Of a stretch of 64,000 nucleotides of DNA, positions 21,341-32,456 are shown one piece after another. Under the pieces are notes generated by a model that was given only the letters and a program-made list of their open reading frames with translations, made no database searches and was not told where the DNA came from. A program made the position numbers and the translations under genes. This DNA is from Bufo bufo (taxonomy: Eukaryota; Chordata; Amphibia; Anura; Bufonidae): NCBI RefSeq assembly GCF_905171765.1, contig NC_053392.1, positions 501,562,556 through 501,626,555 of the forward strand. Reading direction: 5' to 3'. Each line of letters begins with the position of its first letter. The first letter of the stretch is position 1.

Positions 21341-22150
21341 TGCTGCTGAGGCAGTCACCATGATATGGGTCGGACCCTGGGCGGTCACTCTCAAGAGTTT
21401 GTGTAGTGTTCCGGCGATCTTCGCAAAGCCTTTTATAAATCTTCGATAATACCCAGCCAACCCTAGGAATGCTTTCAATTCTCGAAGTGTCTTAGGTTGC
21501 GGCCACTTACTCACTGCCTCTATCTTACTCTCTGCAGGACAAACTCCCTCAGCTGATACGACGTGTCCCAGATACTCTAGGCTGGTTTGAAAGAGATGAC
21601 ACTTCCTCGGTTTGATCTTAAGACCATGAGCACAGAGCTTACTTAACACTTGCCGTAATCTTCTCAAATGTTCTTCGAACGTCGGGGCATGGACTACTAC
21701 GTCATCCAGGTAGATCAGAATCGACTCAAAGTTCAGTTCACCCAGGCAGTGTTCCATTAGGCGTTGGAATGTACCTGGAGCATTCGTCAGTCCAAAGGGC
21801 ATTCTGTTGAACTCATACAGCCCTATGGGTAGGAAAAAGGCTGTCTTCTGTCTATCTTTTTCTGCCACAGGTACTTGCCAGTAACTGCTCGCCAAGTCCA
21901 GAGTGGAGAAGTACTTGGCCTGCTGTAATGTCGTCAATGACTCCTCAATCCTGGGCAGGGGGAAAGCATCCTTTATGGTGGCAGCGTTTAACTTCCAGTA
22001 ATCCACACAGAATCGCAAGTACCCATCCTTCTTCCGCACCAAGACTACTGGGGCAGCCCGCGAGCTTTGGTTCTCTTTCACCATTCCACTGTCTAACATC
22101 TGTGACAGCATCGTTTTCACTTCTTGGTAGAGAGTAGGATTTGCAAGTAC
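21332..22150 (-). pseudogene. gypsy copy C reverse transcriptase
   Basis: Real RT sequence starts about 22150 (LANPTLYQEVKTMLSQMLDSG). Codons before that come from the neighbouring repeat, so the apparent upstream ATG is false. Motifs: [45 protein letters not shown] and YLDDVVVHA near 21700, then FLGLAGYYRRFIKGF. The frame is lost near 21350, before RNase H. Confidence 0.92.
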
Positions 22151-22540
22151 CTTTCTTGAATTGGGGGAGCCAGAACTTTTTACTTTTCCATTCGCATAGC
22201 CATATGAGGGCTTGCTTTTTGCAGAATGAATAGTCTTTTTCATGATACCATTTGTTTTATCATGTCGTGTATTGGAAAAATTCTTTGTAGTGGGGAAACT
22301 GAAATGATTACAGTGATACAATATTTTTATATTTTTCTTATGCATTACTACATAAAAAAAATATATACTGAAAAAAAATGTTTTGGGTCACCCTATTCTG
22401 AGTGACACCCATGACCTATCCCGATCTGTGTGAGGGCTTGCTTTTTCTAAGGTGAGCTGTGTGGTTTCTGTTGGTACTATTTTAGCATTCATGTGGCTAT
22501 TTAATTGCTTTTTGTTTCATTTTGGGGTATTTTTGACACA
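22151..22540. repeat. Fragment of a TTAA-family dispersed repeat
   Basis: Contains CCATATGAGGGCTTGC and TTGTATTGGAAAA-like words also present in the complete TTAA-flanked element at 59435-60857 (TATATGAGGGCTTATT, TTGTATTGGAAAACG). No gene. Confidence 0.7.
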
Positions 22541-23383
22541 GTGGGGTAAATTTATCAAAGCTGCTGTAAAGGCAACTGATAACAACCAATCAAAAAATCA
22601 GATCCCACCTTTCATTTTTCAGAGCTCCCTTGGAAAATGAAAGGTGCAATCTGATTGGTTGCTATGGGCAACTAAGGCTAGATGCACATGACAGTGAAAA
22701 ATGGCCGTGTGACGGCCGTCTAAGTAACGGCCGTCACATGGCCATTTTTAGCACCAGTGAAAGTCTATGGGGATATTTACATGGCCGTTCTATTAACGGC
22801 CAGTGAATAGCGTCCGTCCAAAAATAGGACTTTTCACGGCCGGACGGACCCCATTAAAATCAATGGGACCGTTTTTAACGGCCGTTAAAAACTGTACACA
22901 GGCCATTTAGGGGTTTAAAAAAATAACTCACCTCATCCACTTGCTCGCCGTGCGGCAGTTAGAGTTAAGCGGATACCTGGATGTTCGGGTTCGATGGGTT
23001 CGGCCGAACTTCAGAAAAAAGTTCGAGTTCGGCACCCGAACTTGACCCCGAACCCCATTTAAGTCAATAGGGACCCGAACTTTTAAGCACTAAAATGGCT
23101 GTACAAATGTCATGGAAAGGGCTAGAGGGCTGCAAATGACGTCAAAATGTGTTTAAGAGCATGGCAAGTGCTCTGCAAACAAATGTGGATAGGGAAATTA
23201 CTTGAAATAACATAAAATACGTAAAAATAAAAAATAATAATCTTGCTCTAGGAGGACCAGGTCCATATGGAGTAGGAGGTTGAGGAGGCGGTGGATGTGG
23301 CGGTGTAGGTGGAAGTGGCGGTGGAGGAGGAGGAGGTAGCCTACACTGCTTTTTGGTTTTAAATGTATTTGTATTTTTTTAAA

Positions 23384-24064
23384 TTAGGGTACACCCCAAA
23401 ACATTGGGAAATATAACCTGTGATAACCCCCTCCAGTCATGCTAAACACACGTTCAGACAATACACTGGCTGCAGGGCAGGCCAGCACCTCCAAGGCGTA
23501 AAGGGCAAGCTCAGGCCATCTGCCCAATTTGGAGACCCAGAAGTTGAAGGGGGCAGACCCGTCATTCAGTACGTGTAGGCGTGTGCACACATACTGCTCC
23601 ACCATGTTGGTGAAATGCTGCCTCCTGTTAAGACGTTCCATATCAGCTGGTGGTGCTGGTTGTTGTGGCGTGCTGACAAAGCTTTTCCACATTTCGGCCA
23701 TGCTAACCCTGCCTTCTGAGGTGCTGGCGGTGCCCCAGTTGCGTTGGCGACCTTTTCTTCGTCCTTTGCCTTCGCTTTGTGCTTCCACTGTGCCCCCGCT
23801 GTCAGGTGGGAAAGCCACCAGCAGCGCCTCTACCAGTGTGCACTTGTACTCGCGCATCTTGCTATCACGCTCCAGTGAGGGAATTAAGGACGGTACGTTG
23901 TCCTTGTAACGGGGATCCAGCAGCGTGGAGACCCAGTAATCAGCACAAGTTAGAATGTGGGCAACTCGGCGGTCGTTGCGGAGACACTGCAGAATGTAAT
24001 CGCTCATGTGTGCCAGCTGTCCTCTGTGGGAGGTGTATCGTCTGTGTCCTCTGTATCCCCCCAT
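23384..24064 (-). pseudogene. hAT transposase C-terminus with dimerisation domain
   Basis: STLLDPRYKDN is the conserved segment before the final catalytic Glu region. The hATC dimerisation domain follows: PFNFWVSKLGRWPELALYALE and CPAASVLSERVFSMTGG (about 23560-23430). The open frame continues past the expected end into non-coding sequence. Confidence 0.92.
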
Positions 24065-24144
24065 TCACGCACCAGTGATGGCCATGAGCTGGTCTGGGTG
24101 CTACCCTGCTGTGAACATAGTTTCTCCTTCTCCATCTCCTCATC

Positions 24145-24841
24145 CTACACCTCCTCATCCTTCAGAACTGTGCCCTGGCTGGAGAATTGTGTACCTTGGG
24201 TTTTTGGGTGCAGGAACCCACCCTCGGAGCCACTTGGGAATGACTGGCCGGAAACCCTACGAAATGATCCCTCTTCCTCCTCCTCCTCCTGTGCCACATC
24301 CTCTTCCATCATCGCCAGGAGCGTTTTTTCAAGGAGGCACAGAAGTGGGATAGTAACGCAGAGAACGGCGTTATCAGCACTGGCCATGTTGGTGAAGTAC
24401 TCGAAACAGCGCAACAAGGAACACAGGTCTCGCATGGAGGCCCAGTCATTGGTGGTGAAATGGTGCTGTTCGGCCGAGCGACTCACCCATACGTGCTGCA
24501 GCTGAAACTCCACTATCGCCTGCTGCTGCTCGCACAGTCTGGCCGGCATGTGCAAGGTGGAGTTCCACCTTGTGGGCACGTCGCATATGAGTGGGAAGGT
24601 CGAAGTTACGCTGCAGCGCTGACAGGCGAGCAGCAGCAGGGTGAGAACGCCGAAAGCGCGAACAGACGGCCCGCACTTTATGCAGCAGCTCTAACATATC
24701 GGGGTAATTTTTAAGGAATCTCTGCACCACCAAATTCAGCACATGCACCAGGCAAGGAATGTGCGTCAAACCGGCTAGTCCCAGAGCTGCTACGAGATTT
24801 CGCCCATTATCGCACACCACCAGGTCGGGGCTCACTGGCAC
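24145..24841 (-). pseudogene. hAT transposase, central region (two frames)
   Basis: Frame one (24841-24446): VVCDNGRNLVAALGLAG (second Asp region) and CLVHVLNLVVQRFLK (the C-x2-H motif of hAT). Frame two (24579-24145): PTRWNSTLHMPARLCEQQ (conserved TRWNS) then an acidic run EEEEEEGS. A one-base-type frame change lies between the two near 24560. Confidence 0.9.
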
Positions 24842-24936
24842 AAACCACTCATCGGTCTGTTTTCAAGGCCCGTCCACAGCTCCTGCACAGTGTGGGGTTT
24901 GTCCCCCAAACAGATAAGTTTTAAAACTGCCTGCTG

Positions 24937-25578
24937 TCATTTACCCCTGGCTGTGCTGAAGTTGGTGGTGAAGGTGTTACGCTGACCGGATGAGGAGCTG
25001 GTAGAAGATGAGGAAGCAGAATAGGAGGAGGAAGCAACAGGAGGCAAACTGAAGCGCCCAGCAATCCTCGGTGGTGGAAGGACATGCGCCAAACTGCTAT
25101 CCGCCTCAGGCCCAGCCGCCACTTTATTTACCCAGTGTGCTGTTTTGGAGATATAACGGCCATGACCGTGCTTACTGGTCCACGTATCCGTAGTCAGGTG
25201 CACCTTGCCACAGATGGCGTTGCACAGTGCACACCTGATTTTGTCCCCTACTTGGTTGTGCAGGGAAGGGATGGCTCGCCTTGAAAAGTAGTGGCGGCTG
25301 GGCACGACGTCCTGTGGGACAGCCACTGCCATAAGGCCTTTAAAACTATCCGTCTCCACCAGACGGAAGGACAGCATTTCAAAGTCCAGTAATTTAGAAA
25401 TGCTGGCATTCAGGGCTAGGGATCGCTGGTGGGTAGGGGGGTACTTCCTCTTCCTCTTCAGCGTTTGGGAGATGGAGAGCTGAACGCTTCCGTGGGACAT
25501 TGTGGAGATGCTTGGTGACCCAGGTGTTGGTGTTGCTGGCAGATCCTCTGTTTGCGGGGTGGCAGGTGGCACTGTCAT
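24937..25578 (-). pseudogene. hAT transposase, start of the RNase H-like catalytic core
   Basis: Contains FRLVETDSFKGLMAVAVP, PSRHYFSRRAIPSLHNQV and VHLTTDTWTSKHGHGR. TTDTWTS is the hAT region with the first catalytic Asp. A serine-rich insertion follows (SSSYSASSSSTSSSSGQ). Another frame break occurs near 24940. Confidence 0.9.
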
Positions 25579-26475
25579 TCCAGAGGTGGATGAAGAGGCC
25601 GAGACTGCAGCAGAAGAGGAAGCAGGAGGTTCTGCTGGTTTTTGAGGTGTCTACTCCACTGCAGCTCGTGCTTTGCACTTAAATGCCTGGTCATGCAGGT
25701 TGTGCTTAGGTTGAGAACGTTTATGCCTCGCTTCAGGCTCTGATTACACAGCGTGCAAACCACTTGTGTCTTGTTGTCAGCACATTGTCTGAAGAACTGC
25801 CACACCACGGAACTCCTTGGCGCTGGCTTTGGTGTGCTCGGTCCCTTGCTGCGGTGGGCAGTAGCAGGCGTACTGTCTAGAGGACGGCCGCTCCGCTTTT
25901 GCACCCTGCTCCCTCTTCTGCTGTGCTGGTGTCTCTGTGCGACCACCGCCTCTTCCTCCAAACTACATAGGTCATTTGCATGACCTTGATTCCATGTGGG
26001 GGTCGAGGACATCATCGTCCTCCACATCATCTTCCACCCAGTCTTCACCCCTGCCTTCCTTGTCGGTCTGCACACTTTCGAAAGCCCCAGCAGTTGGCAC
26101 CTGTGTTTCGTCATCATCCGAGACGTGCTGCGATGGTCCTCCCATTTACTCATCTTGAAAGATAAGTGGTTGGGCATCGGTGCACTCAATCTCTTCCACT
26201 TCTGGGGCAGGGCTAGGTGGATGGCCCTGGGAAACCCTGCTAACAGAGTCATCAAAAAGCACAAGAGACTGCTGCATGACTTGGGGCTCAGACTGCTTGG
26301 CTGATTTGCAAGGGGGTGAAGTGAAAGACTGATGGACATCAGCTGCAGGTGCCAACTGTGGTCTTTCAGCATAAACCCCTGTATGTAGAGGGTGTATCTC
26401 ACACGGCCTGAACCAGTGTAGGCCTGAATTCAATATTGGTGCACCAAATGGCGGTATTTCAAATGCCTGAATCAA
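25575..26475 (-). pseudogene. hAT transposase N-terminal part with BED zinc finger
   Basis: The BED finger is near 25690-25825: SSVVWQFFRQC then CTLCNQSLKRG and TRHLSAKHE, i.e. C-x2-C and H-x4-H. This DNA-binding module recognises transposon ends. Upstream codons (26402-25830) are low-complexity and partly in other frames, and they run into the 101-bp array, so the start is not defined. The frame breaks right after KHELQWSRHLKNQ. Confidence 0.85.
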
Positions 26476-27325
26476 ACCCCTGTATGTAGAGGGTGTATCT
26501 CACACGGCCTAAACCGGAGTAGGCCTGAATTCAATATTGGTGCACCAAATGGCGGTATTTTAAATGCCTGAATTAAACCCCTGTATGTAGAGGGTGTATC
26601 TCACACAGCCTGAATCAGTGTAGGCCTTAATTAAAGATTTCTTTGCCCAAAATGGCTGTATTTCAAATGGCTGAATCAAACCCCTGTATGTAGAGGGTGT
26701 ATCTCACACGGCGTAAATCGGTGTAGGCCTGAATTCAATATTTCTTTGCCCAAAATGGCTGTATTTCAAATGGCTAGATCAAACCCCTGTATGTAGAGGG
26801 TGTAATTCACACGGCCTAAACCGGTGTAGGCCTGAATTCAATATTTCTTTGCCCAAAATGGCTGTATTTCAAATGGCTGAATCAAACCCCTGTATGTAGA
26901 GGGTGTATCTCACATGGCCTAAACCGGTGTAGGCCTGAATTCAATATTTCTTTGCCCAAATTGGCTGTATTTCAAATGGCTGTATTTCAAATGCCTGAAT
27001 CATACCCCTGTATGTAGAGGGTGTATCTCACAGGGCCTGAACCAGTGTAGGCCTAAATTAAAGATTTCTTTGCCCAAAATGGCTGTATTTCAAATGCCTG
27101 AATCAAACCCCTGTATGTAGAGGGTGTATCTCACAGGGCCTGAACCAGTGTAGGCCTAAATTAAATATTTATTTGCTCAAAGTGGCTGTATTTCAAATGG
27201 CTGTATTTCAAATGCCTAAATCAAACCCCTGTATGTAGAGGGTGTATCTCACACGGCCTGAACCAGTGTAGGCCTGAATTCAATATTGGTGCACCAAATG
27301 GCGGTATTTCAAATCTCTGAATCTA
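26365..27325. repeat. Tandem array of nine 101-118-bp units in the hAT
   Basis: GTATGTAGAGGGTGTATCTC starts at about 26381, 26482, 26583, 26686, 26789, 26892, 27010, 27113 and 27231: spacings 101, 101, 103, 103, 103, 103, 118, 103, 118. Two units carry an extra ggctgtatttcaaat copy. It lies upstream of the transposase gene within the element. Confidence 0.95.
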
Positions 27326-27479
27326 ACCCAAATGTATTAAGGGTGTTTTTCACAATGACATCTGCATCAAAGGCTGCTAACTAAAAAAAAATTGCCCAAA
27401 CGAGTGTTTGTTTAACAACTGAATTTGACAGCAGTATTTAAGCCTGTAATTTCACACGTGCTGATGCTGCAAGGCCTGA

Positions 27480-28145
27480 AAATAGTGTTTTTTGTCAAAA
27501 AAGTGTTTTTTTAAAACCCCAGAAAATGATGGGTGTATTTCTAGCTTAAATTGCACACTGACTAATCCAGATGTTGTAGATTGCCAAAAAAGTGTTTTTT
27601 TTGTAACAGAATATGAAAGCTGTATATATTAAACTTGAATTTAACACTTGCAGATCAGGAAAATACTGTTTTCTGAAGAAAAAAAATGTGTGTTTTTCAA
27701 ACCCCAGAAAATGATGGGTGTATTTCTATCTTAAATTGCACACTGACTAATCCAGATGTTGTAGATTGCCAAAAAAGAGTTTTTTTTGCTAACAGAATAT
27801 GAAAGCTGTACATATTAAACTTGAATTTAAGATTTGCAGATCAGGAAAATACAGTTTTTTGGCAAAAAAGTGTGTTTTTAAAACCCCAGAAAATGATGTG
27901 TGTATTTCTATCTTAAATTGCACACTGACTAATCCAGATGTTGAAGATTGCCAAAAAAAAAGTGTTTTTTTGGTAACAGAATATGAAAGCTGTATATATA
28001 TTAAACTTGAATTTAACACTTGCAGATCAGGAAAATACAGTTTTTTGGCAAAAAAAAAGTGTGTTTTTAAAACCCCAGAAAATGATGGGTGTATTTCTAC
28101 CTTAAAATTGCACACTGACTAATCGAGATGTTGTAGATTACCAAA
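27480..28145. repeat. Second tandem array, about 185-bp units, in the hAT
   Basis: ACCCCAGAAAATGATG recurs near 27516, 27701, 27883 and 28072 (spacing 182-189). Each unit contains TAATCCAGATGTTGTAGATT and GAATATGAAAGCTGTA. 3.6 copies, A/T-rich. Open frames read here are artefacts of the repeat. Confidence 0.92.
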
Positions 28146-28387
28146 AAAATGGTGATTTGCAATGTCCCAAAAGCTCAGATGCAGTGCTGGTGCACTGAGC
28201 TTGCATAAAATGGCCGCCGCGGCCACCCACCTAACTAACAGAATTATAAAAGTTTTTAGGTTTTTTTTGGTCAATGGGCTCAGGGCAGGGTAAAACGATT
28301 GTGGCCTGCACCCACACAACTATTTCTATGTAGATCACTGAGTTAGATTCCTTTTCTCTCCCTGAAATCACAAGTCCAGCAGCATCC

Positions 28388-28446
28388 TCTCCCTACACTT
28401 GTAACAGCAGAGTGACGTGCAGCGCTATGTGACTCAAGCTTTTATA
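28388..28446 (-). promoter_or_regulatory. TATA box and start-region motif of the hAT
   Basis: On the minus strand TATAAAAG (28446-28439), then about 44 bp later AGTGTAGGGAGAGGATGCT. The same pair with similar spacing occurs in the other hAT 5' end at 40381-40446, which supports function as the transposase promoter. Confidence 0.65.
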
Positions 28447-29366
28447 GCGCCTGGGTCACATTGTAGGCATGGCTGTGATGGCTTCTAAGGTCAGACAGTT
28501 AACCGCTTGTTGATTGGCTGCTCTGCAGCCTTTCAAAAAGCGCCAAGAAAGCGCCGAACCCAAACTTTTACAGAAATGTTCGGATTCGGGTCCGGGGTCC
28601 AAAAATCCTAAAGTTCGGTATGAACCCGAACTTTACAGTTCGGATTCGCTCAACCCTAGTGGCAGTCTCTTTTCTCCTCATTTAGCTGGACCTGCCGAAG
28701 GACCTGCGATCTGCGTTGTGATGCAGCCACGTGGGAGCACGCAGTGACGTCATCGCGGAGCTTCGGCAGGTCCCGTTCTGTGAAGAGAGAAGAGACTGCT
28801 GCAGCGCGAGCAAGTGGATAAGTTGAGGGTTTTTTTTTTTTTGTTTTTTTTGGCTGCGTGACACTATGGGGGCATTATATAAACCATGGGGGACATTATA
28901 AAGCTGGGGGCCCAAAAAAAAAAAAAAATAAACACACTATGGGGGACATTATTTAAGATGGGGCCCTAAATTGGGGCATTATTAAAGCTAGGGGTGGTTA
29001 AAAAAAAATTATATACACTGTGGGGGACATTTATTTAGCTGGGGGCCTACATGGGTGCATTATTAAAGCTGGGGGCAGCAAAATAAAAAAATTCAGTATG
29101 GTGACATTATTTTAGCTGGGGGCCTTCAGTCCTGTGGGTGTTCTCAGAAGGGTGGGTCAAGTTTATCAATTTTTCATGTCCGTTTTTAACAGACATGAAA
29201 AAATGATGCAAAACGGACATTAAAAATGAACACACGGCCAGAAAATGGATGCACACACTGATGCAAAATGGCCATGAAAAAGTGACAGTGTGTCCATTTT
29301 TTTTTCACTGTTGTGTGCATGAGGCCTAAGCCAGTTTTCCTTTACACCAGTTTTGATAAATCTCTA

Positions 29367-29757
29367 GTATGTGTCAAAATACCTTCCCCCTGTAGTCGGG
29401 AAATGATGCCACCTGGGACCAAGTTCTCACCCATAATCATGGACAGTGCATCCATTTTTAATCTTCAGCAAATAATCCACCCCTCATTGTAACTGTTTCT
29501 GAATCATAATAGAGTCATGTTAGAATGGTCTTCTATGTATGTAAGTCTATTGTGACTTTAGTGGCTAATTTTTCAGATCCGAGAACACTACTATTATTTT
29601 GATATAACATTTGAAGAATCTTTCTCTATACATTTTGTAACTATTTGCAATCGGATGCTGCAAGTAGCTTCTTATTTCCTGTTTTAAACTTGGGGCATAC
29701 AATATGTTTTTGTGGTCAGTCACATTTCCTCCCCAGCAATTTATTAAAACAGTATTA
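29367..29757. other. Non-coding, no element recognised
   Basis: About 390 bp of unique-looking A/T-rich sequence. No gene seen. Confidence 0.5.
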
Positions 29758-30321
29758 GGGTGGGTTCACATCAGCGTTATATATTCCGTTATGGCTTTTC
29801 GTTATAACATGGTTATAACAGAAAATAACGGAATCCATAAGACAGAAGTCAAAACGGAAGCCTTTAAGAGCCATTCCGTTTTGATCCTTCATAATACAAG
29901 TCTATGGGCAGCATAACGAACCCATTATGCAGGAGTCCAGTCCTGCATAACGGAAACCAGGACAGATCCGTTATGCTGCCCATAGACTTGTATTATGACG
30001 GAATGCAAAACGGAAGCCTTTAAAAGGCATTCCGTTTTGCTTTCCGTCATAATAGAAGTCTATGGGAATCATAACGGATCCATCTGGTTCCCGTTATGCA
30101 GAACGGACAAAAAGGTCCTGTTGATAGGACTTTGTTTTCCGTCCTCATACCGGGAACCAGACGGATGCGTTATGATTCCCATAGACTTCTATTATGACAG
30201 ATCAAAATGGAATGCCTCTTAAAGGCTTCCGTTTTGACTTCCGTCTTATGGATTCCGTTATTTTCCATTATAACCATGTTCCATTATAACCATGATACAT
30301 GACGCTGATGTGAACCCACCC
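29758..30321. mobile_element. Palindromic MITE with TTA duplication
   Basis: Ends GGGTGGGTTCACATCAGCG and CGCTGATGTGAACCCACCC are perfect inverted repeats flanked by TTA (29755-29757, 30322-30324), the Harbinger-like target size. The interior is a chain of hairpins built from CCGTTATG, CATAGACTT and GGCATTCCGTTTTG words. 564 bp, no gene. Confidence 0.9.
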
Positions 30322-30324
30322 TTA

Positions 30325-30480
30325 GATATAGAGATATTCATTGTAACTCTAGAGGTGATTTTAACATACACATTTATTGTATTGTTTCCATGAAATTAGA
30401 TACAGCAGCAGCAGAAAGGCTATATTGACCTTTGCAAAAAAAAAATCTTTACTGTTCAAATGTATCAATGTAGTTACACC
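30325..30480. other. Non-coding spacer
   Basis: Short A/T-rich segment. Nothing recognised. Confidence 0.4.
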
Positions 30481-30838
30481 CTGGGCAAACCCTAAGCTGC
30501 AGGGAAAAGGGAAGAGGCAACCTGCTTCTTCAAACCCGGAGGAAGCAAGTGTCTCCCTAGAGGCCTAGATAAAAGACACAAAAGGAAATAACGGAGAGGA
30601 CTTATCTTGAGCAGAGCTGGAGCAGATGATCCACCACACATCCAGAGCTCACAGGAAAGAACTATAACCCGCACAGGCCACTGGGGGAAGGAGAGATAAA
30701 TAGCCTCACTAACAATCAAACCCAGTACACCTAAGGGAAGGTGGATCCAGCTCAAACCCAAACAAAAACAAACAGAGTAGTCAGACATGTGCAGCCAGTC
30801 TGACAGACCTCCGCACATTCACAGGGCAAGGCGTGACA
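30481..30838 (-). repeat. LTR fragment of an unidentified LTR element
   Basis: On the minus strand it starts TGTCACGCCTTGCCC at about 30838, a typical LTR start, and runs about 350 bp without genes. Directly adjacent at 30839 begins the truncated Gmr1-like element. The family is not determined, and no partner LTR is present. Confidence 0.5.
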
Positions 30839-31117
30839 GCTCTGTGCAACCGGTACCCCCGAGACAATAGTCACCTGTTCCAGGTGCAGGTGGGAGATAC
30901 CCTGGCGGTGGCGCTGCTGGACTCAGGGAGCCTGGTGCGGCCCGCCGAGTATACTGGCCGAAAAGTTGGCGTCATGTGCATCCATGGAGACTTAAAAGAC
31001 TGTCCCACCGCCCTGGCCGACAGGTGGACTCATGAGGTGGCCGTCGCCACAAAGTTACATTATGAACTAATAATTGGGAGAGACTTCCCTGGTTTCCGTC
31101 ACTGTGGCCTGAGGTGA
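30839..31117 (+). pseudogene. Gmr1-like protease region
   Basis: Contains VALLDSGSLV, the aspartic-protease active-site motif (DSG), and HYELIIGRDFPGF near the end of the fold. The upstream end is cut by the neighbouring LTR fragment, so the ATG at 30833 is not a natural start. A stop follows at 31117, after which the linker to integrase reads in another frame. Confidence 0.8.
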
Positions 31118-31196
31118 GAGTCAGCCCAAATAGAATGGCCTTGCTCAGGGGGGAAACCGGAACCCTGGAACCTGAGACTGAAGGCCAGCAGTAGGG

Positions 31197-32155
31197 GTGG
31201 CCGCCACCGCGGTGGAGAAGGGGGAGGCAACCCCACTGAATGTAATGGGAGACGTGGAGGATTTTCTGCCGGGTCCAGACCTCAACGTCTCTGGAGACAC
31301 TTTTGGTACAGCACAGCACCAGGACCCGACTCTATCTCGGGCGTGGGATAATGTGGTAGTAGTTGAGGGTGAGCCGCTACAACCGCTGGTGGAGTCTATG
31401 TTTCCCCGTTTTGTGGTTCAACAGGAGATGCTGTATCGGGTATATCAACTACGGGGTGAGCATATTGAACAGTTGGTGGTGCCCAAGGCCTATCGCAAGC
31501 TTGTGTTGGAGTTAGCCCACCAACATATTCTTGGGGGACACCTGGGCCAGCAAAAAATGCAGGACGGGATTCTACAGCGGTTTTACTGGCTAAGTGCATT
31601 CAGAGAGGTTGAAGAGTATTGCAAGTCTTGCCCAACCTGCCAGATAACCAGCCCAAAGCAACATTTTCATAGTCCCCTAGTCCCTCTCCCGATTATTGAG
31701 GTTCCATTCGAGCGGATCGCTATGGATCTCATAGCCCAGTACCGAAGTCCGCTAGAGGGCACCAACACATCTTGGTAGTCCTGGACTTTGCCACTCGGTA
31801 CCTAGAGGCGGTGCAGCTGCGACATACCACCTCCAAACTCATAGCCAAAGAGCTAATGGAGATGTTTTCCCGAATGGGCCTACCTAAAGAGATTCTGTCC
31901 GACAAGGGGACCCCTTTTATGTCAAAAGTCATGAGGGAACTACTACAGATCAAACAGTTACAGACGTCCATCTATCACCCACAAACGGACAGCCTGGTAG
32001 AGAGGTTTAATCAAACCTTGAAAAACATGTTAAAGTGGGTGGTGTCTAAAGATGGGAGGGATTGGGATCTTCTACTGCCCTATCTCATGTTCGCAGTGTG
32101 AGAGGTGCCCCAGGCCTCTACTGGGTTCTCGCCCTTCGAACTGCTGTATGGCCGA
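31197..32155 (+). pseudogene. Gmr1-like integrase
   Basis: HHCC finger: LAHQHILGGHLGQQ then YCKSCPTCQ (31510-31645). DDE core: AMDLI (first Asp, about 31722), SDKGTPF (second Asp, about 31900), HPQTDSLVERFNQTLK (Glu, about 31990). A frame change occurs near 31770, and an in-frame TGA at 32099-32101 precedes EVPQASTGFSPFELLYGR. The C-terminal DNA-binding part is missing. Confidence 0.9.
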
Positions 32156-32456
32156 TAGTACAGACAGATGCCTCAGAAATAGGCCTGGCTATCAAGTGGG
32201 CACTCGAGTCTCTCAGCTATTATTTGTTGGGGAGAAAATTCCGCTTGGTGACTGACCACTCCCCTCTCAAGTGAATGAGCCAGGTCAAAGACAGAAATGC
32301 CCGGGTCACCCGATTGTTCCTTTCCCTACAGAACTTTAAATTTACAGTGGAACACAGGGCAGGCCAGTTACAGGGAAACGCGGATGCACTGTCTCAAGTA
32401 CATTGTCTGGCGAGTGTTCACCCCCTCAGGGTTGAAAAAAAGGGCGGGGGTATGTG
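32155..32456 (+). pseudogene. Gmr1-like RNase H, 5' part deleted
   Basis: VQTDASEIGLAIKWALES, LVTDHSPLK and DRNARVTRLFLSLQNF, ending HRAGQLQGNADALSQV. The segment between the first motif and IKWAL is shortened. An in-frame TGA lies at 32272-32274. The last codons run through the purine tract into the LTR start, showing this is the natural end of pol. Confidence 0.9.
32436..32452 (+). promoter_or_regulatory. Polypurine tract of the Gmr1-like element
   Basis: AAAAAAAGGGCGGGGGTA immediately precedes TGTGACAC. Its position right behind RNase H is the main support for the unusual domain order. Confidence 0.78.

Larger units (their letters stand above)
20546..22150 (-). mobile_element. Ty3/gypsy element of a second lineage (copy C), truncated
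   Basis: A pol fragment from RT to the first residues of integrase. It has no gag, no LTR and no chromodomain. RT sequence (KPRKCHLFQ, YLGHVVSAEGVCP) clearly differs from copies A and B. Truncated at both ends; the 5' break is near 22150, where unrelated TTAA-family repeat sequence begins. Confidence 0.88.
22960..28658 (-). mobile_element. BED-finger hAT transposon, autonomous type, decayed
   Basis: 5.7 kb. The left end TAGAGTTAAGCGGAT and the right end (reverse) TAGGGTTGAGCGAAT are hAT-type inverted repeats. 8-bp duplications GCGGCAGT (22952-22959) and GTGGCAGT (28659-28666) differ at one base. The transposase reads on the minus strand across several broken frames. Between promoter and gene lie two tandem arrays. 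Both ends are rich in GTTCG/CGAAC words. Confidence 0.92.
22676..29326. mobile_element. TAA-duplicating MITE (middle of nest), split by hAT
   Basis: Ends GGCTAGATGCACATGACAG and CTGTTGTGTGCATGAGGCC are imperfect inverted repeats flanked by TAA (22673-22675, 29327-29329), a Harbinger-like target size. Without the insert it is about 950 bp. The right part has tandem ACTATGGGGGACATTAT units (28860-29130). A related unsplit copy lies at 55481-56311. Confidence 0.82.
22541..29366. mobile_element. Outermost MITE of a three-level nest (split)
   Basis: Left part 22541-22675, right part 29327-29366. The ends GGTAAATTTATCAAAGCTG and CAGTTTTGATAAATCTC are inverted repeats. The left part also holds an internal palindrome around TTTCATTTTTCAGAGC and GAAAATGAAAGG. 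The split falls at CAACTAA / TAAGCC, the TAA duplicated by the next element. Confidence 0.8.

Noticed and set aside
23957..24505. 182-codon plus-strand frame opposite the hAT transposase
   Set aside because: It is an antisense shadow. The minus strand carries the recognisable hAT motifs.
26365..28145. Possible CRISPR-like array from regularly spaced repeats
   Set aside because: Whole units are repeated without unique spacers, the context is a eukaryotic hAT transposon, and there are no cas genes.
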